NCBI GenBank assembly: GCA_037954235.1
Contig: JBBMOA010000015.1
Location: forward strand, 20,693,299 to 20,757,298
DNA: 64,000 nucleotides
Direction: 5' to 3'
Source: Aulostomus chinensis
Taxonomy: Eukaryota; Chordata; Actinopteri; Syngnathiformes; Aulostomidae
Part shown: in pieces, positions 1 through 10,644 of the stretch
How positions within the stretch are numbered: position 1 is the stretch's first letter
How the letters are laid out: every line of letters begins with the position of its first letter
Notes under the pieces: model-generated
Told to the model about the DNA's origin: nothing
Database searches by the model: none
What the model saw: the letters and a program-made list of their open reading frames with translations, nothing else
Program-made: the position numbers and the translations under genes

Positions 1-232
1 TTGAATTGGACCTGCAGCAGCTCCGCACCGATGGATCCAAACAATTAGCCGCTAGAGCTAGCCAGTCCCCGTTAGCTGGTGCGGACCGTCTTAGCTTAGC
101 CCAGACTAGTGCTCCCCTGACAGCTCCCGAGCAGCTCCCGAGCAGCCGGGAAACCAGGGCGGCTGAGTGACTGTCTGAAGGAAGCATAGTCCAAGGCAGA
201 AGCCTACTGTCAGTGACCAACCACCAATTCAC

Positions 233-768
233 GTGTCAAATAGGTTCTCCCCACTCGGCGACACACCCGCCGAGAAAACTACACTGGTAATTGGAAGTTC
301 CATTCTCAGAAACGTGAAATTAGCGATACCGGCAACCATAGTCAAGTGCATTCCAGGAGCCAGAGCGGGCGTCGTCGAATCAAATTTAAAACTGCTGGCT
401 AAAAGTAAACGTAAATATGGTAAAATCTTTATTCACGTCGGAGGTAATGACATCTGACGCCCGTCGGAGGTCACAAAAATTAATATTGAATCGGTGTGTA
501 CATTTGCGAAAACGATGTCGGACTCCGTAGTGTTCTCTGGTCCCCTGCCTAACCGGACCAGCGACAACATGTTCAGCCGCATGTCATCGTTCAACCACTG
601 GCTGTCAAGGTGGTGTCCAGCAAACCAAGTGGGCTTCATAGACAATTGGAAAACTTTCTGGGGGAGGAGATTAGATTAGGAGGGACGGCATCCATCCCAC
701 ATTGGACGGAGCTGCTCTCATCTCTAGAAATATGGCCCAGTTTATAATAGAACCAAAACCCTGACAAC
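233..768 (+). pseudogene. LINE ORF1, SGNH/esterase domain, broken
   Basis: The frame carries the GDSL-like block I (VIGSSILRNV), then block III reduced to VGGNDI before a stop at 455-457. After that stop the frame at 494-679 continues the same protein (FSGPLP, FIDNWKTFWG) to another stop. Copy C keeps the matching blocks as VGANDT and DGVHPT. The family function is a lipolytic/esterase fold whose role in LINE mobility is not settled. Here block V is shifted out of frame, so no complete ORF1 product is expected. The intact frame in copy C supports the assignment. Confidence 0.8.
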
Positions 769-860
769 CCAGAGTTCAGACCAGGAAGCAGAGCTGCCAT
801 CTTACACGCTTCTCTGCGCGTCCATTAGGGCAGTTACCCACCCAAAACTACATAGAGACT

Positions 861-2405
861 GTGCCTGTCCCCCAACCACGTCAGTCTACTCATTCCAATT
901 CTACTTGTAGAGGAGTCAATCAGAAAAACCTAATCAAAATTAACACAACCACTAAATTAACTAAAAAAAATCTAAAAATTACATGTGGACTATTAAATAT
1001 CAGATCTCTGATGCCAAAAACTGAATTGGTAAATGAATTGATATCTGACAATTGTATTGACCTGCTCTGTCTCACTGAAACCTGGCTGCGTGATGAGTAT
1101 GTTAGTCTAAATGAATCCACTCCTCCCAGTTACATTAATACTCATATTCCTCAAGACTCTGGCCAAGGAGGTGGAGTTGCTGCCATTTTTGACAGACGTT
1201 GAGTAATAAATCCCAAACCCAAAATAAGTTTCAATTCATTTGAAAGCCTGATTCTCAGTTTGTCTCATCCAGCCTGGAAAACTGGAAAAAAAAAAACCTC
1301 CTGGTCCTTACTCTGAATTCTTATCTGAATTCTCAGAGTTTATATCCAGTTGGGTTCTCAAATCCGATGAAATCATTATTGTAGGTGACTTCAATATTCA
1401 TGTTGATGTTGATAACGACAGTCTGGGTGCTGCATTTCTCTCTCTTCTAGACACAATTGGTTTCCATCAGTCTGTTCATGACCCGACTCACCGTCACAAC
1501 CACACCCTCGACTTTGTCCTAACAAATGGAATTGAAGCTGAATATCAAGTTGTATTTCCACAGAACACGCTTTTATCAGACCATCGATTAATCACTTTTG
1601 AATTTTCACTAATCAGCTACACTCCACTCAGGAAAACGGTGGTTTCCAGATGTTTGTCTGATCAGGCTGTAGCTAGATTTAAGGAAGCGATTCCATTGGT
1701 GCTAAATTCAGTGTCATATCCCATTGTTACAGAGGACACTGTTGTCAACCTTAGTCCCTCTCAAATTGATCATTTTATCGAAAGTGCAACAGGCACCTTA
1801 AGAACAACCTTGGACTCAATTGCCCCATTAAAAAATAAATCTATAAATCCAAGGAAACAAGCACCTTGGTACACTTCAGAAACCAGACAGCTTAAACAAA
1901 ATACCCAGAAGTTAGAGAGAATATGGTGCTCCTCCAAATTGGAGGAGTCTCATATAATCTAGCAAGACAGCCTTAAAAGTTATAAGAAAGGCCTTCGTAC
2001 AACTAGAGCAGCCTACTACTCGGCACTAATCGAGGAGCAGAAGAACAACCCCAGGTTCCTCTTCAGTACTGTAGCCAGACTGACAGAGAGCCACAGCTCT
2101 ACTGAACCTAGCATTCCTGTTTCCCTGGGCAGCAAAGACTTCATGGACTTCTTTAATGACAAAATTGTCCTTATTAGAGAGAAAATTCACCTCCTGCCAT
2201 CAGCTGACAACATGGCACCTATAACCTCAGAAGCCTTAGAGGCAGCTATAGAACCAGACATACACTATATACACCATATTTTTCTACCGTTAGCCTTCAT
2301 GAACTCAGTTCAATAATTTTCTCCCCTAAACCATCCACCTGTCTTGTAGACCCCATCCCAACAAAGCTGCTTAAGGACTCTCTACCCCTCATTAGCACCT
2401 CTCTC
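861..2405 (+). pseudogene. LINE ORF2, apurinic-like endonuclease part, broken
   Basis: Endonuclease/exonuclease/phosphatase-type domain of ORF2, which nicks target DNA for target-primed reverse transcription. The blocks are spread over broken frames: CGLLNIRSL and LCLTETW in 861-1202, GDFNIHVD near 1387-1410, and SDH before LITFEF near 1580-1600. A stop at 1200-1202 and an A-run indel near 1290 split it. The frame 1639-1962 is the linker between endonuclease and RT, which ends at a stop. The product order matches copy C. No functional nuclease can be made from this copy. Confidence 0.8.
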
Positions 2406-3842
2406 TTGGACATGATCAATGTATCGCTGTTATCTGATTACATCCCACAGTCCTTTAAAGTGGCAGCAATTAGACCCCTTCTCAAAAAAGCAACCCTGGA
2501 TCCAGAAGTTTTGGCGAACTACAGACCAATATCAAATCTTCTATTTCTCTCAAAAATTCTGGAGAAAGCAGTTGCTAAACAGCTCTGTGACTTTCTCCAC
2601 AGCAACAGCCTATTAGAGGATTTCCAGTCAGGTTTCAGGACTCATCATTGCACAGAAACAGTACTAGTCAAAATTACCAATGACCTCCGACTAGCATCAG
2701 ATGAGGGACTGGTCTCTGTGCTGGTCCTATTAGATCTTAGTGCAGCTTTTGATACCATTGACCACCATATCCTTCTACAGAGAGTGGAACATGTCATTGG
2801 CATTAAAGGAATTGGACTAAACTGGTTCAGGTCATATTTACTAGGTCGATCTCAGTTTATATTAACTAATGATAACCCCTCAGAAATCACTGTAGTCCCG
2901 TATAGTGTTCCACAAGGCTCTGTGCTTGGACCAATCCTCTTCACCCTTTATCTGCTTCCTCTCGGTCACATTATTCGGAAACACTCAATTAATTTTCACT
3001 GCTATGCTGACGACACACAGCTGTACTTATCAATGCATCCTCATGAAATAAATCAGCTGACTGAACTGGAGGCCTGTCTAAAGGAGATAAAAACTTGGAG
3101 GACCCATACTTTCCTTCAATTAAACTCTGATAAAACTGAAGTCATTGTCCTGGGCCCAAAACATCTTCGAGACACCCTATCTAATGAGATAGGTACCCTG
3201 GAAGGCATTACCTTGGCCCCCAGCACAACCGTAAGGAACCTAGGAATTCTTTTCGATCAGGATCTGTCCTTTAATGCCCACATTACACAAATTTCTAGGA
3301 CTGCTTTCTTTCATTTACGAAACATTGCTAAGATCAGACACATCCTGTCTCAAAAAGATGCAGAAAAACTCGTCCATGCCTTTGTCACTTCCAGGATGGA
3401 TTGCAATTCCCTCCAATCAGGCTGCACCCGTAGGTCCCTAAAGACTCTCCAGCTGGTCCAAAATGCTGCTGCCCGCATGTTGACGAGAACTGGTAGAAGA
3501 GACCATGACTCTCCTGTACTGGCTTTTCTGCATTGGCTCCCTGTCAAATTTAGAATAGAATTCAAAATTCTCCTTCTAACATACAAAGTCCTCAACAGTC
3601 AGGCTCATTCATACCTAACAGAGCTCATAGTCCCCTATTATCCAGCTAGAACCCTTCGCTCCCAGGATGCAGGGTTACTTGTGGTTCCTAGAGTTTCTAA
3701 AAGTAGAATGGGAGCCAGAGCCTTCAGCTATCAGGCTCCCCTCCTGTGGAACCATCTCCCAGTTTCGGTCTGGGATGCAGACACCCTCTCGACCTTTAAG
3801 AGCAGACTAAAGACCTTCCTTTTTGATCAGGCTTATAGTTAG
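2406..3842 (+). CDS. LINE ORF2 reverse transcriptase domain, open frame remnant
   Basis: A 478-codon open frame covering essentially the whole RT and C-terminal part of an L2-clade ORF2. Visible landmarks are the N-terminal KPLLKKATLDP-type block, ANYRPISNL, LDLSAAFDTIDH, the PQGSVLGP block, the catalytic YADDTQLYLS, LNSDKTEV, and the C-terminal NAAARMLT and HWLPV blocks typical of L2/CR1. The catalytic Asp pair is retained. The listed left edge is only where the frame opens (a TTG), not a start codon; in an active element this region is the 3' half of ORF2. A single ORF2 cannot be read because the upstream part is broken. Confidence 0.88.
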   Translation: MDMINVSLLSDYIPQSFKVAAIRPLLKKATLDPEVLANYRPISNLLFLSKILEKAVAKQLCDFLHSNSLLEDFQSGFRTHHCTETVLVKITNDLRLASDEGLVSVLVLLDLSAAFDTIDHHILLQRVEHVIGIKGIGLNWFRSYLLGRSQFILTNDNPSEITVVPYSVPQGSVLGPILFTLYLLPLGHIIRKHSINFHCYADDTQLYLSMHPHEINQLTELEACLKEIKTWRTHTFLQLNSDKTEVIVLGPKHLRDTLSNEIGTLEGITLAPSTTVRNLGILFDQDLSFNAHITQISRTAFFHLRNIAKIRHILSQKDAEKLVHAFVTSRMDCNSLQSGCTRRSLKTLQLVQNAAARMLTRTGRRDHDSPVLAFLHWLPVKFRIEFKILLLTYKVLNSQAHSYLTELIVPYYPARTLRSQDAGLLVVPRVSKSRMGARAFSYQAPLLWNHLPVSVWDADTLSTFKSRLKTFLFDQAYS

Positions 3843-4468
3843 GGCTGCTTAGGCTAGCCCTTAGATATGCTGCTATAGGCTTAGGCTGCTGGGGGATCTC
3901 CCATGGTGCACTGGGCTTCTCTCTCCTCCTCTCTTCCCTCTCTGTCTTCCTATATGTGTCATACATAAATCATACTCAAACGTATTACTAACTCATCTTC
4001 TTCTCCAGAGCCTTCAGGCTCCCCCCATCCCAGATCCCGGGTGCTGCTGGAGGCTGCAGACCTGAAGAGGCTCAAGCTCCTACCCGTAGCTCCACCTGCT
4101 CACGTCCCCATCTGTCCATCAGTCTCTTCCCTTTCTCTCTCTCTTTATCTCTGTCCCACTCTTTCCTTCTGCATATCTGTCTTCCTCCATTATCTGTCTT
4201 TGTCTTTGCCCTGCTCTCCTGCTCTCTTTCCCCCCCCAACCGCTCAAAGCAGAAGGCCATCCCCATTGAGCCTGGGTCTGCTCGATGTTCCTACCTGGTA
4301 AAAGGAAGGTTTTTGGCGCCGCTGTTGCAGGATGTGCTTGCTCATGGAGAATTGTTGGGTGTAAATTCATTGAAGGAGTGTGGTACTAGACCTGTTCTAC
4401 CTGTAAAGTGTCATGAGATAGCTTTTGTTCTGATTTGGCGCTATATAAATAAAATTGACTTGACTTGA
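3843..4468 (+). other. L2 3' UTR with CT-rich stretch and GACTT tail
   Basis: Follows the RT stop directly. It holds a pyrimidine-rich stretch (about 4090-4230), the conserved block that recurs at 26158-26315, and ends in AAATAAAATT plus (GACTT)n. This end is what the LINE RT recognises in related families, so isolated copies of it can be 5'-truncated insertions. Confidence 0.75.
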
Positions 4469-4791
4469 CAAATTGACTATGTACCAGGGTTTCAACATGT
4501 AGGGGACATGTGTTGAGGTGCCTCAAAAACTTGCCCATAGTCCTTACCTCACTGCAAGAAGAACATCTTGGCGCAGTTAAAATGAAAAGTCTTACCAGAA
4601 GTTAGCCAGCACCAGCACCTGCCCCCCTCGACAATGTTGACTTCTGTTAAGACAGTGAACCCCTTGCAGAATCTTTTTTTCCAAGCACAGACTTCCCTCT
4701 CCAACTTGTGAGGGACAACAACAGTCAATTGACCGGGAATGAGATTCAGTGTTATCCTGTTTTGGGTCACGGGAGAAGGGGGGGGCAACAC

Positions 4792-4930
4792 ATACTGTGT
4801 AGACGGACAACCATTCCCTCTCACAGCCACACCTATAGTCAGTTTAGACTATTTGATTAACCTTGTCCCCTCTTGCATGCCTTTGGACTGTGGGAGGAAG
4901 CCGGAGTACCTGAAGAGACCCTACACAGGT
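4792..4930 (-). repeat. tRNA-derived SINE fragment
   Basis: Reverse-strand match to the middle of the SINE family present in full at 20238-20616. The segment includes the block reading on the minus strand as the Cys-Lys-like 'ACTCTGGC..CCACAGTCCAA' region and the 'GTATGA..GAATGGTTGT' region. The tRNA-like head and the (ATGG)n tail are missing. The flanks 4469-4791 show nothing I can name. Confidence 0.75.
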
Positions 4931-5529
4931 CGACTGATTTAATTGTCAGAGTACAGCCATTAGTGCATTATCAGTAATCGGCCAAAAGTTGGTTGATTGA
5001 CATTGATTTTAATCAATAATTTTCAGTAATAAAATGTCATTAATATGCCTCAATGGTAAGTTTATATTAACTAGTCTGTGAAATAAAAATAACTTAATAA
5101 GTTTCCCTTTTCCCATGACGTGCCTTGTTGTGTCTGCCACGCTTCACTGATATCATTGGTTGAGAGTGACATGATATGTTAGCAAGCAAAAGAAAGTTAG
5201 AATAACCTAGTTTCAGTATTAGCTACCTTACAAAACTATTTAACCGAGTCAGTCACGACACCATGAACGATATAACAGCAATGTTACAGTACCTCAAAGT
5301 AATATTACGCTCAATCAGGGGGCTGCATGCTACCAGACTAGATATGACGGTTGTTGGCTGCATTTATTTTCAGCAACGCATGGACTGTGTTTTTCTGGAG
5401 TTGGGGAAAGAAATTGTTTCTGGTCAAAGTTCTAACTTCATGGAAAAAAGAAAATGTGAATGCATGTTGAGATAACACCCGAGAGGCACATTTTAAATCA
5501 TGTTGTACCAGAGACATTTATGATGCTGG
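4931..5529. other. No gene seen, AT-rich spacer
   Basis: Short random open frames only. I see no domain, repeat family or regulatory signal that I can support. Confidence 0.5.
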
Positions 5530-5877
5530 CGACAGAGGTGCAGTGTTTAGCGCTGTCCCCTCACAATGAGAAGGTTCCAGGTTCGAGGCTTGACCACGGG
5601 GTCTTTCTGTGTGGCATCTGCATGTTCTCCCTGTGCCTGCATGGGTTCTCTCCGGGTACTCTGGCTTCCTCCTACAGTCCAAAGACATGCAAAAGGGACT
5701 TGGTTAATCGAATACTCTAAACTGACAGTAGACGTGACTGTGACATGGACTGGTGACCCATCCAGGGTGTACCCCACCACCCACCCCACTCGCCTGATGG
5801 CAGCTGGGATTGGCTCCAGGCCCCCCATGACCCTTAACAGGATAAGCAGTAGAAAATGGAAGGATGGCTGGATGGAC
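5530..5877 (+). repeat. tRNA-derived SINE
   Basis: Head resembles a tRNA: an A-box-like GGTGCAGTG..TTAGCGC and a B-box-like GGTTCGAGGC, followed by the family body and an ATGG-type tail (5854-5877). It lies at the outer edge of an inverted repeat whose right arm carries a SINE at the matching place. Confidence 0.8.
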
Positions 5878-6327
5878 CCTCTTCCTCTGCTGAAGTTGGC
5901 CAAATGCATCTTCAGTCTCTCTTCAGGCAAGGAGGCGAGTACATATTTGCTTTTACTGGAGGACATGGTATCAAGTACAGAACAAGTAATCTCATCATTG
6001 ATTTGTTGTACCCATTTTACATCATCATTCAGTGCTGTAATCATATCACTATGCACATTTATTATTGTATAATGAGTAAGTATTATATCCAATATAATTG
6101 TCCGTGGTTTTTCAAACAGTGGGTAAAATTATCAAAGATAAAAACACACTTAACTATAATGTACACCATGAGAGATTTGTCATGTGGAGTGTGTGTCACC
6201 TCAAGTGTTGTTTTTGTGTTATATCCATCATCATTCATTTGCCCCAGATATCTGTGATTATAAATTCATAAATATTGTCTTTTACACACTTGTCACTGCA
6301 GAGACCTTAATTTATTTGCCCATGTAG
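5530..6327 (+). repeat. Inverted repeat, left arm
   Basis: A SINE plus ~450 bp of otherwise unnamed AT-rich DNA. The reverse complement recurs at 14781-15558. Similarity stops at CATGTAG near 6327 and CTACATT near 14781. The arms differ by many substitutions and small indels, so the duplication is old. The non-SINE part has no coding signal. Confidence 0.75.
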
Positions 6328-6419
6328 TGTAGACACTGTTTATCCACCTGTCCTTTTACTGACAGATATGCACTTTCTGATCTCTTAGTTAGACAGTGTG
6401 CAATGTAACGCACTCCAAC

Positions 6420-6850
6420 AACAGTCCTACCATGAATTCTGATTCAGTACATTTGTGAATGTTGACACTGTCAGACAGACTTCTTTATGTTTACTGAGAG
6501 GATTGTGGGTGTTGCCCTTCAATTCAAATCTTTGTAACAATACCACCTCCTCTGTCTTTCTCACATTCAGCACAAGATGATTTTGGTCACACTACTGGAC
6601 AAATTCCTCTATTTCTGAGAAATAATCCAGTGGGCTCCCGTCAGTGTGCAGCAAGCTGACGATAGCTGTGTCATCAGAGAACTTTATAGTAAAGTTCCCT
6701 GAGTGTGTTGTTACACAATGATTTGTGTACAATGTGAAGAGGAAAGCGGAGCTGTTACAGCATTTTTGGGGCACCTGTACTTGTCAGTCTGGGTTCCGAG
6801 AGGATGCTGTTGACCCTGACTTGCTGTGTGCGCTGTGTCAAGAAGAAGTC
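6420..6850 (-). pseudogene. LINE reverse transcriptase fragment
   Basis: The minus-strand frame reads LLFTLYTN-like, then the catalytic block FSDDTAIVSLL, DYFSEIEEF and a following LNVRKTEE block. Together these are the core of a non-LTR RT (palm motifs C and D). Upstream on the same strand are residues fitting the block before it (STGAP, where PQG is expected). About 140 codons survive, with a stop after EEFVQ and no ends, endonuclease or tail. It differs from both the L2 and Rex3 copies here; it could be Rex1/Babar- or L1-like, but I cannot fix the clade by eye. Confidence 0.7.
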
Positions 6851-8417
6851 AGTGAGTACTGACTATTAAATTAAAACTGTAGTAAAATCTGTGGAGAAGA
6901 ATTATCTAATCTTGAAAAGGAATCTTTTAAAGATGTCCTGTCACGTATGAAGGATTGTGAACAACAGTCCAAATTTGAAAACCTTATAATGGTGTTTTGT
7001 CATAATTTAAGCTGAATAACATATTGAATTTTATTGTGAGAACTGAGTGTATAGATGCCACAGAAAATAAACAAATCATGAAACGGAATTTCTTGGAAAC
7101 CCTAATTAATATATATAGAATGGGATATTAAGAGCACTTCTTAATATAACTTGACACACATCAACTGCACCATGTTGCCTCAACCAAAATGACCATTGAA
7201 TAGCGCTCTCAAGCAAATTACCTACAAAAATATTCTTTGTATTTATCATTTATTGCTGGAATGCTATACTGTGCTACCTTTACTTGGCGTATCTAATTAA
7301 TTGGGAAGTGAGTGAATATGTTGCCGCAAAGCATTGCTCTTATATGCTATGTGTCAGGAAGACTGAGATCATTTATTCATTGGTTGATAATCCCTGGGAC
7401 AAGGCAAATAATCCTGAATGTTACATCTTCCCATTACATTTTGATTGCATTGCCAAGATATGGCATGTATTTGCTTACTGGATTTGGAAGCACACTTGTA
7501 AAATTATTCCTGTTTTATCTTAGTGTGAGAATATCGTCTTTGCTGTGTGTGTGTGCGTGTGTGTGCGTGTGTGTGTGTCAGCAAAGACATTTTGGATGGT
7601 CCTCACTTTCTGAAACACCTTAAAGGGCAGTTTGGGAGTAAATATTGATTTCAGAGATAAGGTTAGAATTGGGTTTTAATTCAGGTTTGGGTTATGACTG
7701 GGATGAGGTACTTAACATTTAGTTTTTATGATGAGGGTAAGAGTGAGAGATTAGGAAATACATTCTGACAATGAATGTCAGTCAGCCAGCTATGCTTCTT
7801 ATGCAATGACAAGTGAAAATACGATATGAACAAATAGCCCAAACTGTTTCCATTTGGTTAAACCACTGCACAAAGGATATTTTCAGAGTATCTGCAACAT
7901 ATGGAATCACGACTAACTGAAACTGACTCAAAATACAGGTAGATTGCAAAATATTGTATGTGCTATTGACAAATATTTAACCAGTTTTTTCAAACCCAAA
8001 ATGCAACTTCTGGGAAACATGTTTTTTGTTTAAAACCTGTCCTGTTCAGCAGCTGGGGCAAGCATTATAGATGTTCCTGGTGCCTTGTTGTACTGAAGCA
8101 GTTTAACTCTGCAAAGGAGGAATCTGATAAACTCCTCCTATCGCCATTTGTGTTTAACTTTATTTGGAATGGTATTGGTTCATTGATAAAGCTCCCGGAC
8201 TGAGGCTCAGGAATGGATAGGAAGATAAAACAGGCACAGGATAGGGAAGACAGGAGGGGGGGACACACACACAAAAACAATAGCAAAAAAAAACAGTAAC
8301 AATAATAACAGAAAAGAAAAACATTGGTTGCAGAATTCCCTGTGCAAATTTAACATTTGGTTTAATATAATTTAAAATAAATGTCTGAGTGTGTGATTAT
8401 GTATCAGTTGCGCACCG
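6851..8417. other. No gene seen; (GT)n microsatellite at 7541-7579
   Basis: AT-rich sequence with a short interrupted GT repeat. Open frames are short and lack recognisable domains. Confidence 0.5.
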
Positions 8418-9336
8418 TGTAACGAAGAGAACTTCGTTACTGAGGTCAGAAGTCAAGAAGACTTTGCCACATCAAATGGACTGATTTTATCATTTAGGTT
8501 AAAATGGGTAAACATGGGCAGTGTTACTCACATGGGGGCACCACACTTAGATAAGAGATTCAGCATTTTATTAGCAGAGATTTGCACACAATAATTTGCA
8601 CAGAGCATATTTGCACATTAAATGGTTTAGCATTTTTGTACTTGGGGATACCAGTGACAGGATTAAATAGGTTTGTGGTTCCTGGAGAGGGGGAAGTCCG
8701 GTGGTTGTTCGTTCCTCCACCTGTAAGAGAGTGTGCCCAATATAATTGATTAGAAGTGAGTGGGTACTGTGAGGAATCGGTTAACTTTAAATGGTTATCC
8801 TGTGGTAAAGTAATGTTGGTAGAAAGTGCTAAGCAGTGAATGTATCTGTGGGTGTGTGTGAAGACTTACCTGTCTGTCTGTTCCAGGGTGCGCCGCTCAA
8901 AAATTTCTTCCATGCATAAGAGCTGGTTTAAGAGGGTTCCGGGAGGGACCATGTGTTATTTAGGAAGAGGAGTGTGTGGAACCAGGAAAGGGTTTTGGTG
9001 ACGTAAATTCTCACTAATGGTTTAGTGTTTGTGAGAGTAAATATAATAAATATATTTGGGGTGTTTTATCATGTATAGATTTTTTTAAGGGGTGCTGTAG
9101 GGAAGTTTGTTTGATCAACACTGGTTATGGTAGGTTCCTGTCTGTTAGTCTGTCCCGGATGATCAATTAGTGGCACAAGATAAAAAAAGGCGCCAGCTAC
9201 CATCAACCTGTACTGCTGGTCAGAAATCCTGGGCCTGACCAGACTTAAGGGTGACTTTGAAAATAAAATAAATTAAGTGAAAGCACTGTCTCATCTTCCT
9301 GTTTTGTGATCCACCGCCACTACGGTCATCCTAACA
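8418..9336 (+). repeat. 5' LTR of the SCAN-gag element
   Basis: Starts TGTAACGAAG and is near-identical to 11999-13481 over its first ~875 bp. The right limit is placed at ..CTAACA just before the primer-binding site, so it would run TG..CA. The last 43 bp have no partner because the 3' LTR is truncated, so the end is less certain than the start. Confidence 0.75.
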
Positions 9337-9338
9337 AA

Positions 9339-9352
9339 TGGTGTCAGAAGTG
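9339..9352 (+). other. Primer-binding site
   Basis: TGGTGTCAGAAGTG lies 2 bp after the LTR end and begins with TGG, complementary to a tRNA CCA end. The same site is used by the nested element at 41857-41874. Confidence 0.7.
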
Positions 9353-9379
9353 TGGCTCACATACTGTAGCAGTGGAGTG

Positions 9380-10576
9380 ATGAAAGGAAAGAAAGCTGAC
9401 CAGGTGGAGCCTGATGATGGGGGAGGTGTAGTGGCTAAGGCAGCAGTATCTTCACAGGCCAGCACTGAAGAGAAGCTGGGTGAACTTACAAGCCTTGTGA
9501 AAAGTATGATCCGCTCTCATGCTGTCAAAGAGCAGAAGATAAAGGATGAGGCAGCATGTCAAGAGCAGTGATGGAAGAGCATGCAACATCAGTTCTCTTT
9601 GGTCCAACAAGAGGTACACATGATACGGGATGAGTTCAAGCATGGATGGGAGGAAGACCAACCTCATGGGAGAGATGCTGATCAGGTTGGTGAAGAGGAC
9701 ACAGCTGATGTGGTTGACCAGGTGGAACAAGGACTGGGACCACGGAGGGAACCCTTCGCCCACAGGGAACCCAAACTCTTGCCCTTGACCCCTGATGATG
9801 ACATTGAACATTTCCTGACAAAGTTTGAGAGATTGGCTCATGTTTATCGCTGGGCCAAAGGTGAATGGGCAGTACGTCTCATTCCGCTGCTCACTGGCAA
9901 ACCTTGCAGCGCATATGTTTTGATGGACTTGTGTGACTCCGAAGATTACAACAAGGTGAAAGCAGCAATTCTAGCTAAATATGAAATAACTCCAGAGACA
10001 CATAGACGACGCTTCAGGTCCCTGAAAATTGATCCTGGTGAGACCCCATGGGAGCTGTACGTGCGTCTAAAGGACTTGTTTACCAAGTGGGTGAGGCCTG
10101 GCATCTCCACTGTAAAAGAAATATCAGAGACTATTATCCTGGAACAGTTTTTGAGGATGGTGAACCCAGAACTGGAAGTCTGGGTCAGACAACGGGAACC
10201 GGGGACAGCAGAGGATACAGCCCGCCTGACAGAAAGCTTTCTCGCAGCTAGGAAAGGGAGTTGCAACATCAACTTCGGCCGGGAGAGCCTCTACAACCAG
10301 TCCGGGAGGTCCTTTGGTGGAGAAGAGGGGCCTAGTCAACAGCAGAGTCTGCAGTTTTCAAACAGTAAACAGCTTATGTCTCAACCTCCTGCCCAGACAA
10401 AAAAATCTGCTGCTCGATCTTTTAAACAGGAGGTCAGATGTTACCACTGTAATGGGTTAGGGCACACCAAACCATTTTGCCCAGCACTACGCCATTCTAA
10501 ACCAGGGCTACTCTGTTTGGTTCCTAGACCATCTGTTATCGACCCTGTAAGCACGGCAGGTGTCCCTACACTTTAG
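9380..10576 (+). pseudogene. gag with SCAN-like capsid and CCHC knuckle, one in-frame stop
   Basis: A gag frame of about 398 codons is interrupted once by TGA at 9569-9571; both sides are in the same frame. The start at 9380 (MKGKKAD) is preferred because the upstream ATG at 9338 lies in the primer-binding site. A central ~75-residue stretch from about 10040 to 10250 reads FRSLKIDPGE, WELYVRLKDLFTKW, LEQFLRMV, ELEVWVRQREP, the hallmark helices of a SCAN domain. SCAN is known to derive from a Gypsy-type gag capsid. A zinc knuckle CYHCNGLGHTKPFC follows at about 10438-10480. Gag forms the particle and binds RNA; this copy would give only a truncated product. Confidence 0.8.
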
Positions 10577-10644
10577 GAGTTAGTTATTTTTTCCGACCAG
10601 CCCTCAGGCGGCTGCAACACTGTGCATCGACTTGTCTCATTTGT

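Larger units (their letters stand above)
1..4468 (+). mobile_element. L2-clade LINE, copy A, 5' end outside window
   Basis: Non-LTR retrotransposon read in plus orientation. In order it shows a broken ORF1 with an esterase-like (SGNH) domain, a broken ORF2 endonuclease, a largely open reverse transcriptase, a 3' UTR of about 620 bp and a tail of GACTT repeats after AAATAAAATT. ORF1 esterase plus ORF2 EN-RT is the known plan of CR1/L2 LINEs. The same order and closely similar proteins recur in copy C at 42477-47439. Several stops and frameshifts make it non-autonomous now. The true 5' end is not visible because similarity is already present near base 1. Confidence 0.9.

Noticed and set aside
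4041..4301. 86-codon plus frame with Leu/Ser-rich sequence
   Set aside because: Lies in the L2 3' UTR; the composition comes from the CT-rich stretch, not from a protein.
5547..6092. 181-codon minus frame and overlapping plus frame
   Set aside because: Cross the SINE and the inverted repeat arm; the residues are the usual translation of this SINE on either strand.
6420..6850. Naming the RT fragment as Rex1
   Set aside because: The fragment is too short and lacks clade-specific ends; several LINE clades share these blocks.
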